This document shows, piece after piece, positions 32,293 through 42,796 of a stretch of DNA of 64,000 bases. A model generated the notes under the pieces. That model was not told the DNA's origin and made no database searches. It saw nothing but the letters and a program-made list of their open reading frames with translations. Source of the stretch: Nepenthes gracilis (lineage: Eukaryota; Streptophyta; Magnoliopsida; Caryophyllales; Nepenthaceae); assembly GCA_033239525.1 (NCBI GenBank), contig BSYO01000035.1:9800627-9864626 (forward strand), in the 5' to 3' direction. A program made the position numbers and the translations under genes. How positions within the stretch are numbered: the first letter of the stretch is position 1; each line of letters starts with the position of its first letter.

Positions 32293-33464
32293 TTGCCCCA
32301 TTTGTGTATTTAATTGAGAACCATCGTAAGGAATTGACGGAAAACTAATGTATTGGACGTCCTAATATATAACTAAAACTTGAGGTTGCACCCAAAGCCT
32401 TGGTGGTAAAACATAGTAAGCAAGTTCCTAATCTATGGGAGACAGAGTACATGGATGGCCTTGAGCTCTCGGCCTAATTCGTAGCCGATATATAGCCGTG
32501 GTTACCTGGACGAGGGTAACCCTTCCTCAAGTTGGTATCATTGATCTTTGGTTCTCCGATTTCGTGCATGCTTTGTATTTCCGCACGTATTTGGGTGTAC
32601 TGTGATTTGAGATACGTGGTTTGGCCCATGGATGGGCGATAGGAATGCCTCGTACGTGCTGACGTGATAAACCCGGAACGTATTTTGATTTATGTTTTAG
32701 TTCCGGTGGTTTTCTATTGATTTCTGCATTATGAGTTTTAGATCCGGACGACGGTATGTGTCCCCACATGGATGTGGTGACGGTTGCGACGTATGTGACC
32801 TCGGAGCATATGATATGATATCGTCTATGAGGTTTTACCGGATCGTGATTTATATGATTTTGTCCCGGAGGGACGAGTTATTACGGACGACGATTTAGTA
32901 CGAGTCATTTCCTCGGTTTTTAGGGATTTCACGGACATGACGTTTTGTTTTACGTGATTGCTATGCGATATCCCTACTTCTGATTTATGTGTACCGTTTT
33001 TTACGATTCTTGATACTTGCTGAGCTCTAGGCTCACGTTTTTAAATTTTATCCCTTCATACTAGTGGCATGGATATGCTTGCAGGAGCTCGGATGTGATC
33101 GGGCTCGGATATTCCTTTTGGCGAGTGGAGATATTACATTTGGTATATTTCTGATCTCGAGGATATGTGATGGTTATTATTTATGGCCGGATGGTGCCTT
33201 GATCATTGTATGTAAAATATTGGAGTTATTGCATTATGTGGATGAGTTGTTGTAAATTTGGATACCTCCCTTGCGATTATGGTCAGCAGGTCATGTATTA
33301 TTTGTCCGAATTCATATCCGATGAGATCTTGTGCGGGTTTTATTTATATTGGGTCCTACATATGTTTGATTGTCACATCCGGGATGGGTTATTGTTGTTG
33401 ATGGAAACTTATTATTGATTTTATTTTGACCTGCGTATGTTGTGGTTCCGGGTTGTGACAGCTG

Positions 33465-33475
33465 TGGTATCAGAG
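33465..33475 (+). other. T3 primer binding site
   Basis: TGGTATCAGAG, four bases after the 5' LTR, complementary to the initiator tRNA-Met 3' end. Confidence 0.88.
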
Positions 33476-36400
33476 AAACGGACACATGGAGAGGTGATTT
33501 TGGGTCATCTCAAATGAGAAATTGATTGAATATCTGGCGAGATAAGTATAGCCTTTGGTAAAGAATGGAAGTTTGGGTGATGAATGTTGAATTCGACTCG
33601 GGAAGTCGATTATTTGGCTGTGTTGAGTCACGCAAGCGATGTTTTGAGTGTTTCTGTTCAGCAGCTAGATGAAAATTTGGTTGCTTTGTGAAGGATGGTT
33701 TGCTGTAGGCAAGATGGAGAGTCCTTCGAATGATTGAATGTGAGCCGATTTGAAAAATTTTGGGATCTTTAATCTCAATTAAGGCTTAAATTGAATTTCA
33801 GAAAGTGGATGACGTGTTTGAGATTTTTGAAAGTTCAGATGAAACTCGATCTTTTGTCCTTGAGTTGGAGAGTGAGGTAAGCTAGTGATGGGCTTCTTGG
33901 TGCCGTATTCCACTTTTTATGATGTTTCGTGGAAGCAATGTTTGGAAATTACTCTTCGTTTGGCATTCAGGATAGTAAGGAAGGTGAATTTAGTTGGTGA
34001 AGGCACAAATTGAGTCTGTGGCCTTTGAGATTGTATGTAAATGTTGTATGCTTTCCCAATTTTTGGACCGAGCTTTGATAAAGTTTACTCCTGATGGGTA
34101 AACATTTGATCTGTTAAGTTGTAGACTCCGATGTTCGGTTTGGGTTTGTAAATATCAATGATTGATTGATCTAATTTTATTTGATGAACCGGACTTTAAT
34201 GTGATATTGGGAGTGATTTGGTTGGTAAGTCACCACATCATTGTAAACGATTTCGGTAAGAATATTCTGATTTACAATTTGGGCTGTGAATTTTAATATG
34301 AGGAAGAGTTGATCGATAGGTGATGAAATTTGTATCATTGTGCCTGCAAGTTAATTGATGAAAAATGTGTTGAGTTTATTTGGCATATGTGGTTACATCT
34401 GGGAGTCGTTATGTGGTCATAAAAAGTTTTCTGGTTGTATGGTAATTTGAGGCTGTTTCTTAGATGGGAAGATTAGCCTGAATTGTCTTTTAGTCGGTAG
34501 TTGAGGTTGTTGCTTGTGGTTGTGTCGAAGTGATATCGATTTTGAGAACCTTGTATGGAGTCGTTGAGGCATTGGTCGAGTGCCTTTCCGCGGGGTGTTA
34601 AATGCTTTTGGGATAAGCATGATAATCTATGAGGTTATCTATGAATTATTGAAATTTAATTCGTTTGGGAAATGAATTATTTGATAAGCGAATGTTAGGA
34701 ATTGGTAGGTGATTTGTTTGATCAATAGTTGGTACTCGATGTTTTTTTAAATCGATCTGTACTTGGAATATTGTCAATTAAGGATATCGGGAGAATATAC
34801 CTGAGGTTACCTTCAAGATAAAAGTGCGGTCATTGTGAGCTTCCGTGGTACTTTGGGTTTGTGATTGTGTTAGCATCTTTTATGGATCTTTTAAATTGGA
34901 TCTTTCGGTCGTATTTTGATCTATTTATGATGGCTTCATTAATGATGTTTTGATTTATTTGAGGATTTTATGTTGGGTATGAGGTCCGTTTGAGGACTGT
35001 CATAGTTGTAAAGGGTAGCTTGTGGTTTGCCTAATTGATGAGATGTGAGTTTGGTTGGAAGTAGTATTGTTTGGGATGTTGTTTCTTCAATGGCATGTTT
35101 GTGAAATTGCAGAAGATTGAAGCGGTGACTGGTTGGGAAATGCTATCGTTTGTTGCGAAGGTGCGTGATTTCTTGGGTTTGCTTAAATCTATTAAGCGAT
35201 TTGTCGAGGATTCCTTGAGAATCATAGCGTCCGTGGGACATTGGGCTTAGTAGTTATCAGTGTTCATTGGAATGATGAGTATAAGGGGGGTTTTCTAGAA
35301 ATAAAGGACGTATTGTCTGCAAAGTTGATTTGGTTGATCCCCGATGGATCAAGTTAATCTGTGGTAGGTTGTGATGCTCTCGAGGAAGATTTGAGGTTAT
35401 GTTTTGATGCAGCGTTTTCGGGTGATTGCCTATGGGTTGCGGCAGTTGAATGTTTTAATCAAAATTACTCCACTTATGGCTTGGAGTTAGCACTTGAGGT
35501 ATTTGCCAATTTGAGTGATGTATTTGGATGGAAAGTTGGCTCATCGGTATGCTAATGAGATAATGAGGTTGTAGGATATTTCAATTTTGAGGTTTCAATT
35601 GTGATCAGATATTGTGCCGAATTTTGAGGTAGGCTCGTATGAGAAATTGAACTCCTAGTCGAAATTTGTTATAGCGATAATTCGCAGTCAGGTGATCAAT
35701 CTGAATAGTGCAGTAGAAGCATGTGAGTCCGTAGCCTTTGGTTGTGAGATTCGATTTGGATCTTAGATAGAGAATTTGATTCGAATGTCGGTTTGAGGAC
35801 TTTGATTTGGTGATGGTTTTTGTTGAGTCCTGTGATGTTGGAGAAGTAGCGGTTTTGATTTGATTGGTCTGAAATCTCACGGAGTAGAAGGAGATTTTGT
35901 CGACGAAGGAGTAGAGAAACTGTGGAGTTATCGGTGAATAACCCCTGCCAAGAGTGGGCTCTGAACGAAGTTCTTTCTGCAGAAGAAGATTTTGTGAAGA
36001 TCAGAAGTGAAGATCCTTTTGTTCGAGCGGTCATGAAGTTGGACGTGATCAAGCTGAGTCTCGGTGGATGGATGAAAGTTCGCGGAGCAGTCAAGGTTGT
36101 CAACAGCTGTAGTGGAGTTGCAGTGATCTAAATTTATTAAGAACGTTGAAGACTCTTCACTGGCGGAGTGGCGAGTTGATCATACGTCTCGTGCTTAAAG
36201 GTAGAAGCCAAGAGGAAGAAGCCTTCGAGATTTTGTTTTGGTTTGCGTTGGACAGCAAGGAATTTGGTGGCTTCTTAGATGATGATGGATAAGTTGATGA
36301 AGTTGGCTCTTTGCTTGCTGATCAGAAAGTCATTTTCTTGAGTTTGGTCGTCGACACATTATCGAGATGAGGCATTGATTGCGATTTGAAGAAGATGATT

Positions 36401-36894
36401 GATCAGAGTTGCGCAGCGGAATCGTGTGGATTCACAGTTATCGGTTACAAGAATTGATTCGAGAATTCAAGCATGAGATAAAATTTGTAGCTTGAGTGGA
36501 TGATCGAGAAGAGTGGTTAGATGTTTCCGAAAGCGTCATGAAGAGAAGAATTTCAAGTTTCGAGGGCAAATGGTGAATTGAGGTTGAGGTTCGATAAGAC
36601 TTTTGTGGTTTTGCAATGAATTGGAGAAGTGGCCAGCAGATTGGCGTTGTCCTGAGTTTAGGCAGATCGTGATGGTGTGTTTTATGTATGTATGTTGACA
36701 GAAATATGGGTTGATTATTGGCATGTGATCAAATGTGAATGGTTGCTGATTTCAAAAAGCTATTTTATGTTGGGATTTTGATTCCGATATTGGGATAGAA
36801 AGATCAGGTGCTGATGATCAGATTTTTGGAGAAATCTTTTGATCGAGGTAAAGTTTAAAAGAATTGTTCTTATTTTGTTCAAGGATTGATGTGC
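33476..36894 (+). pseudogene. T3 internal region with eroded pol relics
   Basis: No long reading frame remains, but short plus-strand segments line up in the normal pol order. Protease-end DEPDFNVILGVIWLVSHH lies at 34183-34236. A reverse transcriptase piece at 34873-34961 has FMDLLNWIFRSYF and, after a frame change, FINDVLIYL in place of the catalytic FIDDILIYL, so the first aspartate is lost. An RT-RNase H connection at 35113-35229 reads KIEAVTGWEMLSF, KVRDFLGLLKSIKRFV. An RNase H piece at 35361-35555 has LCFDAAF and YSTYGLELALEVFANLS. I see no clear gag or integrase. The degree of decay far exceeds that of the LTRs. Confidence 0.72.
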
Positions 36895-36934
36895 GTAAAT
36901 TTCGAGGACGAAATTTTTATAAGTGTGGGAGAGT
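36895..36934 (+). other. T3 pre-PPT segment and polypurine tract
   Basis: 'taaatttcgaggacgaaatt' followed by 'aagtgtgggagagt' directly before the 3' LTR. Well preserved although the coding region is not, as expected if it is needed in cis. Confidence 0.85.
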
Positions 36935-37802
36935 TGTAAGGCCCAAGTTCTCATTTTAATTAATTGAATATTAATTTTAACTTTGGAATAATTGATGATA
37001 TAAATAAATAAATATATATATATATATATGTATATATATGTAAATAATAATAATAATATATATATATATATTTATAAAGGAAAGGAAAATGGGAAAACCG
37101 TGGGCCGAAACCCACGGCTGTTTTGTGGAAAGTGGATGGGGGAGGATTAAATTAAATAAGTGTCTGGCGTGGCAGAAGAAAGCAGGAGGAAAAGAAAAAG
37201 AAGAAAAGAAAAAGAAGAAAAGAGAGAGAGGAGAAGAGAAGAAGAGAGGGAGGGTTTCGGCGCAGGAAGAGGAGAAAGGAAGAAGGAAGGGGAAGAAGAA
37301 GGGGGAAGGAGGAGAGAGGAGGCTGTGCAGCGCGAGGGAAGGCAGAATTTGTGACACAAGGGGAAGCCGTGACGGCAGTGCTCGGCGGCGTAACGGGTTT
37401 GCGCAGGAGAGAGAGAGGGGCAGCAGCGCGGGTTTTGGGTCGATCGGAGAGCAGATCGGCGCGGTGGTGGCACACCGGCGTGGTGGCGGCACGGCGGTGG
37501 TGCGCGCAGCAGAGGGAGTGTAGAGAGAGGGTTGGACCGGCGGCCGTGTGCACGGCCAGGGGAGAGAAAGCTCTCCCGGGAAGGTGTGGTGGCCGCCAGA
37601 AGGGGGCTGTGGCGGCAGCGGCTCTCGGGTGAAGCAGCGGTGGCTCGCGGGTGAAGCGGCAGCGGCTGCTGGCGAGGCGGCGCAGCATAGAGGAGAGAGA
37701 AGGGAAGCTGGTAGAGAGAGAAAGGCACAGCAGGAGAGACAAATGCCAGATTCGAGTGCTTCGGGACATCCTTTCTTCAGATCTGCAGAGTATGATGTTA
37801 AG

Positions 37803-39000
37803 GCAAGTATCCTCTAGCCCTATTCTTTGTCTGATTTAATTTCCGATGCATTTTGACTATTGTGGGAGATTTTACTAACATGCATGTATTTTTAAATACC
37901 CTCAATTTATCAATTGTATACATGCATGTATGTTTTATCGGTTGTGCGGTGGTTTTCCACTTGTATTTATGATTTGGAGGGGTTTTGGACACCCGGACGA
38001 TATATATGTATGTTTGGTATCCGTATATTGTGGAACCATGAACCAGGCCTTGCACTAACCATGCATCTTTGCCCAGGGGTGGGATCACTACGTGATCCGA
38101 GGCATTGGCTACTTCCGCCGTAAGGAAGATGAGGTATTGGCTACTTCCGCCGTAAGGAAGATGAGGTATTGGCTACTTCCGCCGTAAGGAAGATGAGGTA
38201 TTGGCTACTTCCGCCGTAAGGAAGATGAGGTATTGCCCCACTGTGTATTTAATTGAGAACCATCGTAAGGAATTGACGGAAAACTAATGTATTCGGACGT
38301 CCTAATATATAACTAAAAACTTGAGGTTGCACCCAAAGCCGCGGGTGGTAAAACATAGTGAGCAAGTTCCTAATCTATGGGAGACAGAGTACATAGATGG
38401 CCTTGAGCTACTGGCCTAATTCGTAGCCGATATATAGCCGTGGTTACCGGACGAGGGTAACCCTTCCTCAAGTTGGTATCATTGATCTTTGGTTCTCCGA
38501 TTTCGTGCATGCTTTGTATTTCTGCACGTATTTGGGTGTACTGTGATTTGAGATACGTGGTTTGGCCCATGGATTGGTGATAGGAATGTCTCGTACGTGC
38601 TGACGTGATAAACCCGGAACGTGTTTTGATTTATGTTTTAGTTCCGGCGATTTTCTCTTGATTTCTGCATTATGAGTTTTAGATCCGGACGACGGTATGT
38701 GTCCCCACGTGGATGTGGTGACGGTTGCGACGTATGTGACCTCGGATCATATGATATGATATCGTTTATGAGGTTTTACCGGATCGTGATTTATATGATT
38801 TTGTCCCGGAGGGACGAGTTATTACGGACGACGATTTAGTACGAGACATTTCCTCGGTTTTCAGGGATTTCACGGACATGATGTTTTGTTTTACGTGATT
38901 GCTATGCGATATCCCTGCTTCTGATTTATGTGTACCATTTTATACGATTCTTGATACTTGCTGAGCTCTAGGCTCACGTTTTCATATTTTATCCCTTCAG
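37803..39000 (+). other. Candidate GC-AG intron in T3 3' LTR
   Basis: Donor AAG|GCAAGT at 37803. CTCAC at 38973-38977 has its A 24 nt before the end. The pyrimidine-rich 'ttatcccttcag' ends at 39000. Length 1,198 nt; it contains the minisatellite. Confidence 0.48.
38105..38232 (+). repeat. 32-bp minisatellite, four copies
   Basis: Four uninterrupted copies of the 32-bp unit seen twice in the 5' LTR. The homologous site in L57 (about 58010) has a single diverged unit with the hairpin cttccgctaataggaag, so the array expanded in the T3 lineage. Confidence 0.95.
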
Positions 39001-39407
39001 ACTAGTGGCATGGATACGCTTGCAAGAGCTCGGACGTGATCGGGCTCGGATATTCCTTTTGGCGAGTGGAGATATTACATTTGGTATATTTCTGATCTCG
39101 AGGATATGTTATGGTTATTATTTATGGCCGGATGGTGCCTTGATTATTGTATGCAAAATATTGGAGTTATTGCATTATGTGGATGAGTTGTTGTAAATTT
39201 GGATACCTCCCTTGCGATTATGGTCAGCAGGTCATGTATTATTTGTCCGGATTCATATCCGATGAGATCTTGTGCGGGTTTTATTTATATTGGGTCCTGC
39301 ATATGTTTGATTGTCACATCCGGGATGGGTTATTGTTATTGATGAAAATCTTATTATTGATTTTATTTTGACCTACGTATGTTGTGGTCCCGGGTCGTGA
39401 CATGACG

Positions 39408-39771
39408 AGAAGGAGTGACTAAAGTTTCGTTTAAGAGATTTTAAGGATTCTGAAGCATACTTTTGAAGTTACCACGGAAGAAGCAGCTGATGTAATAATC
39501 TAAATAGATGTATTTTTGGAATTGGATCCTTTTCCTATGTGCGCATGAATGAATTTTATGGGAATGAGTTTGAATGTTTTAACGGGTTATTAGATTTACT
39601 TCCGCTACATGTTTTATGGATAAAGTGTGTGGGTCCTAGATAGCATCTGTGATCCTGTGTTTGCATATTGTGATGTAGCTAGACCAGCTGTGTGTATGTA
39701 TAGAGTTACGGTACAAGCTATTTATTCCTATTCTGACTGACGGATTCAAAAAAAATATCTATTCCGTTACA
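39408..39771 (+). mobile_element. T2 5' LTR, second part
   Basis: Resumes after T3 and its duplication with 'agaaggagtgactaaag' and ends CCGTTACA. It aligns with 45384-45748. Together with 28432-31044 it makes an LTR of about 2.98 kb. Confidence 0.92.
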
Positions 39772-39773
39772 AT

Positions 39774-39786
39774 TGGCATCACAGAG
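39774..39786 (+). other. T2 primer-site-like sequence
   Basis: TGGCATCACAGAG, just inside the 5' LTR, resembles the tRNA-iMet site TGGTATCAGAG with one substitution and a two-base insertion. Probably a decayed primer site. Confidence 0.6.
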
Positions 39787-40005
39787 ATAAAATGCCTTAG
39801 GAATTGATCGATCAAAAAGCGGAAGCATAGGTTTGAATCTTTGTACTAAAGTTCTGTAGGATTAAGTCAGGGTAACTAAGGTGAGTAGATACCTTAAGAA
39901 ATCAGTTCCTAGGCTAAGTTTGAAATTTCACGAAGCAGATGGATATTTTCCTTTTCTTTAACTGACTTTTTGGGATTTCAATGTTGTGCCTGTCTTGATT
40001 TTTGG

Positions 40006-40960
40006 ATGGCTAACGAAAGGGGAAGAGGAGATGGCCGAGATAGTGCTAGTACCCCCATGACCAAGAAGCTCAATATGTGACCATGCTAGAAAGGGTAACG
40101 CATGTTGTAGAGAAGATGGAACGGCGTCATGTGGCCCTGCTTCTTGCACCACAACCAATTCTATCTATATACGAGAGGTTTAAGGTAGTGAATGTGCCTG
40201 AATTTTTAGGAGAAGTAGATCCGCTGAAGGCAGAAAATTGGATTAGGAGATTGAAGAAAATATTTACAGTTATCCAATATTCTGATAACGAAAGAGTTAT
40301 ATTTGCAACTTATAAATTGGAAAAAGAGGTTGATAATTGGTGGGCTAAAAAGAAAAGAGCAATGGGATGGTTGGATGAAGAAATTTCTTGGGAGACGTTT
40401 GAGGAGGCTTTCTGGGAAAAATATATTCCCGATAACCTTCAGGATTGGAGGAAAGAGCCCTTATGGAACTTAGGTAAGGGAGTCGTACCGTAGCAGAATA
40501 TAGCACGAGGTTTATCAAATTGTCTCATCATGTACCTCTCATTAGTAAAGATCAATTGAGGATGACCGAGAAGTTCCTGCAAGGGTTAAATAATGAGATT
40601 AGAAATAAATTCGTGATCTAAGAGTTTCAAACTTATACTGAGATCCTAGATAGGGCCTTGGTACTCGAGAAAGAGCTAGAGACATAAAATGTTTTTACAA
40701 AAAGGGCTGCTAGTTTGGCGGATCCTTGTAGGAAATCACATGTAGAATCACCTGAGTCATCCAAGAAGGCAAAAATGGTAGATGCGGGGAAGAGCACTGC
40801 CGAAGTTTTGTCGGTGACTAGTTCGCCAACATCAACTGCTAAATGCGCATATTGTAGGAAGAAGCACATGGGAAAAACTTGTTATAAAGTAATGGGAGTG
40901 CGCTATAATTGTGGAAAGTTGGGTCACCTAATAAAAGATTGCCTGTTACCAAAAGGTTAA
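40006..40960 (+). pseudogene. T2 gag relic
   Basis: Starts with MANERGRGDGRDSAS at 40006, aligned with the T1 gag start, then shifts frame near 40065. The frame 40077-40493 has MLERVTHVVEKMERR, a FLGEVDPLKAENWIRRLKK segment, VDNWWAKK and FWEKYIP. A second frame change near 40470 leads to RTVAEYSTRFIKLSHHVP. Stops at about 40618 and 40685 precede the nucleocapsid part, with CAYCRKKHMGKTC and a knuckle YNCGKLGHLIKDC whose first cysteine is missing. The product would be the particle protein. Now non-functional. Confidence 0.88.
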
Positions 40961-42779
40961 AAGAAAAGAAGTCGGTTGTTGTCGTTAGAGTATTACAGCG
41001 ACAGTGCAAGGCCCAGAGACACCCCAAAGGCAGATGAAGGTATTCTCTTAATCAAGAAATTTTGATTTGTTTCCTGATTGTATAGATATATGTGTGCTTT
41101 GTGGATTTTGTGAGATTTAGAAACTGTAGCATAGATGAGTATAGAGCTGGAAGAAAGAATACTTGATTCATTTGGTCAGCATAGCAAAAAAAAAAAAAGT
41201 AGAGCTGATGGTTTAGGATTGATTTTTGAGAAAATGCGAACCTCTGGGATTGAAATAATACTCAAGTACGTTGCTAAAAGATGCAGTACCCTGTCATTAA
41301 GTTATGAAATTCTGAGTAAGAGGCAAGATTAAATAAGTTAACAGGCATTCAACCTAATTAGAATGAGGATTGCCCTTTTTGAACTTAATAGATGACCGTT
41401 TAAGAATATGGCTATGAAGGTTTTAAGGAACGTATGTATGACCAAGCTAATCTGTTTCAATTAGCGGTTTAAAGGAAACTGAATTTGGCATTAGTCTCTA
41501 AGGATGTGCATGGAATTAAAAGAGTATCAACTAGACACTATTAACGAAGTCGTAGAACCATGTGATAGTAGGACTTGTCGATCATCCGATAAGTTAGCAT
41601 AGGTGATGAGTTTATAAGAAAAATTGGAGTTTTGTTAGTCCATACTAATAGACGATCACCCATAAGCAAGCAGGAGAGGCATCCGTGGGATGGAACTGCT
41701 CCACATGTAATTAAAACTTTGTAATAAGATCCTTGAGGACTTAAGAATGATCCCTTGATAGAGATTAAAGTCCTATAAAAAGTTAGGAAGTGACAGGTGA
41801 ATCTTGATGTATTCGACGAAGGTGAACACTAAGATCAATAGTTGATATCAGAAGTCCCCATTCAAAAGTATAAAGAATCACTTTGAAGATAATCCTGACC
41901 TGATAATTTTAAGAATTTTGAAGATAAAATTTGATAATTGTTGAGAAAACTCTAGGATTATGTCTTTCTGTGTCGCCTGTGGATTGATATTCTTGGGATA
42001 AGTAGGAGAGGAATCGCTTATCAGAATTACTTATTCATTAATTGAGATCAGTAATCGAATGTCTTCACTTAAGTAATGATCAAGTGATTTTAAATGATAT
42101 GTTTGGGTTAAATTAATTGATTCATTAATACACTAACGAGATCTTAAGATTTTTAAGTGCAGAAGAGTTAAATTGGACACTGGAATCTGAAGTCACATTG
42201 AACCAGTGGTGACCATATAAATTGCAGTTTATGATCTTGCCACGGATTGAAGGTTTGTGAAAAGTTGTTTCCCTCGGTATATGGACTTTGAGATTTTGAG
42301 GCTATTAAGTGTTAGGGTCTCGAGGTCTTGAGCAATGGTTTAAGACTGAACCGAATTCGTAGAGATTGTTATAGTTAAGACTTCTTATTCTATTATAAAT
42401 TGAGGATCTGTGAGAGATATTTATGTGGTATGGATATTTTAGAAACAATCTAAATCAAGGTTGTCACACGGCTCGGATGTTCGAAAGGGACTATGACATG
42501 AAATGAACAAAATGTAAAGTATCCTGCTTTTAAAATCAAATTATACCTTGAATTTCGTGTTGGGATTTTGGCTGAAAGAACCGAAAGGCCAGGCTGTGAT
42601 GGCAGCGATAAGGTGAAATTGAATAAACTAAAGCTAACTGATTAATCAGAGCACGCAGCGAAAAAGTGATGAACCTGTGCTTATGAAAAGTTTAAGTTAA
42701 TAAACAAAGAAAATGCTCAATATTGAGGTTCAGCGTGAAATAAAATGAGATATTTCGCTAATTTCGAGGATAAAATTTC
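40961..42779 (+). other. T2 region between gag and PPT, no pol recognised
   Basis: About 1.8 kb where an autonomous gypsy element would carry some 3.5-4 kb of pol. I found no protease, RT, RNase H or integrase motif in any frame. Either pol was deleted and the rest eroded, or the element was long non-autonomous. Confidence 0.6.
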
Positions 42780-42796
42780 TTAAAGTAGGGGAGAAT
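42780..42796 (+). other. T2 polypurine tract
   Basis: 'aaagtaggggagaat' after 'tttcgaggataaaatttc', directly before the 3' LTR start TGTGAGATTC. Confidence 0.85.

Larger units (their letters stand above)
31050..33460 (+). mobile_element. T3 5' LTR
   Basis: 2,411 bp, TGTAAGACCC to GGTTGTGACA. It contains TA repeats, TATAAAGG at 31182, a long purine- and GC-rich leader, a GC donor (AAG|GCAAGT at 31909), two copies of a 32-bp minisatellite, and an acceptor region where AG has become AT (33058-33059). Antisense open frames of about 200-250 codons over the leader arise from its TC-rich complement. Confidence 0.92.
31050..39402 (+). mobile_element. T3: non-autonomous Ty3/gypsy element
   Basis: 8,353-bp plus-strand element with LTRs 31050-33460 and 36935-39402, a tRNA-iMet primer site and a PPT. 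It inserted in the T2 LTR with a 5-bp duplication, TAACG (31045-31049) and TGACG (39403-39407). The undisturbed T2 LTR reads TGACG at this point (45379-45383), so the left copy mutated. The 3.5-kb internal region has only scattered pol remnants. The LTRs are still clearly similar, so the coding loss seems to predate insertion. L57 is an older LTR of the same family. Confidence 0.93.
36935..39402 (+). mobile_element. T3 3' LTR
   Basis: 2,468 bp, TGTAAGGCCC to GGTCGTGACA. It aligns with the 5' LTR throughout. Differences are concentrated in TA-run length, the minisatellite (four units against two) and small indels at CAG, CTGG and CCGG words. This copy keeps a complete acceptor, CCCTTCAG at 38993-39000. 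Confidence 0.92.
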
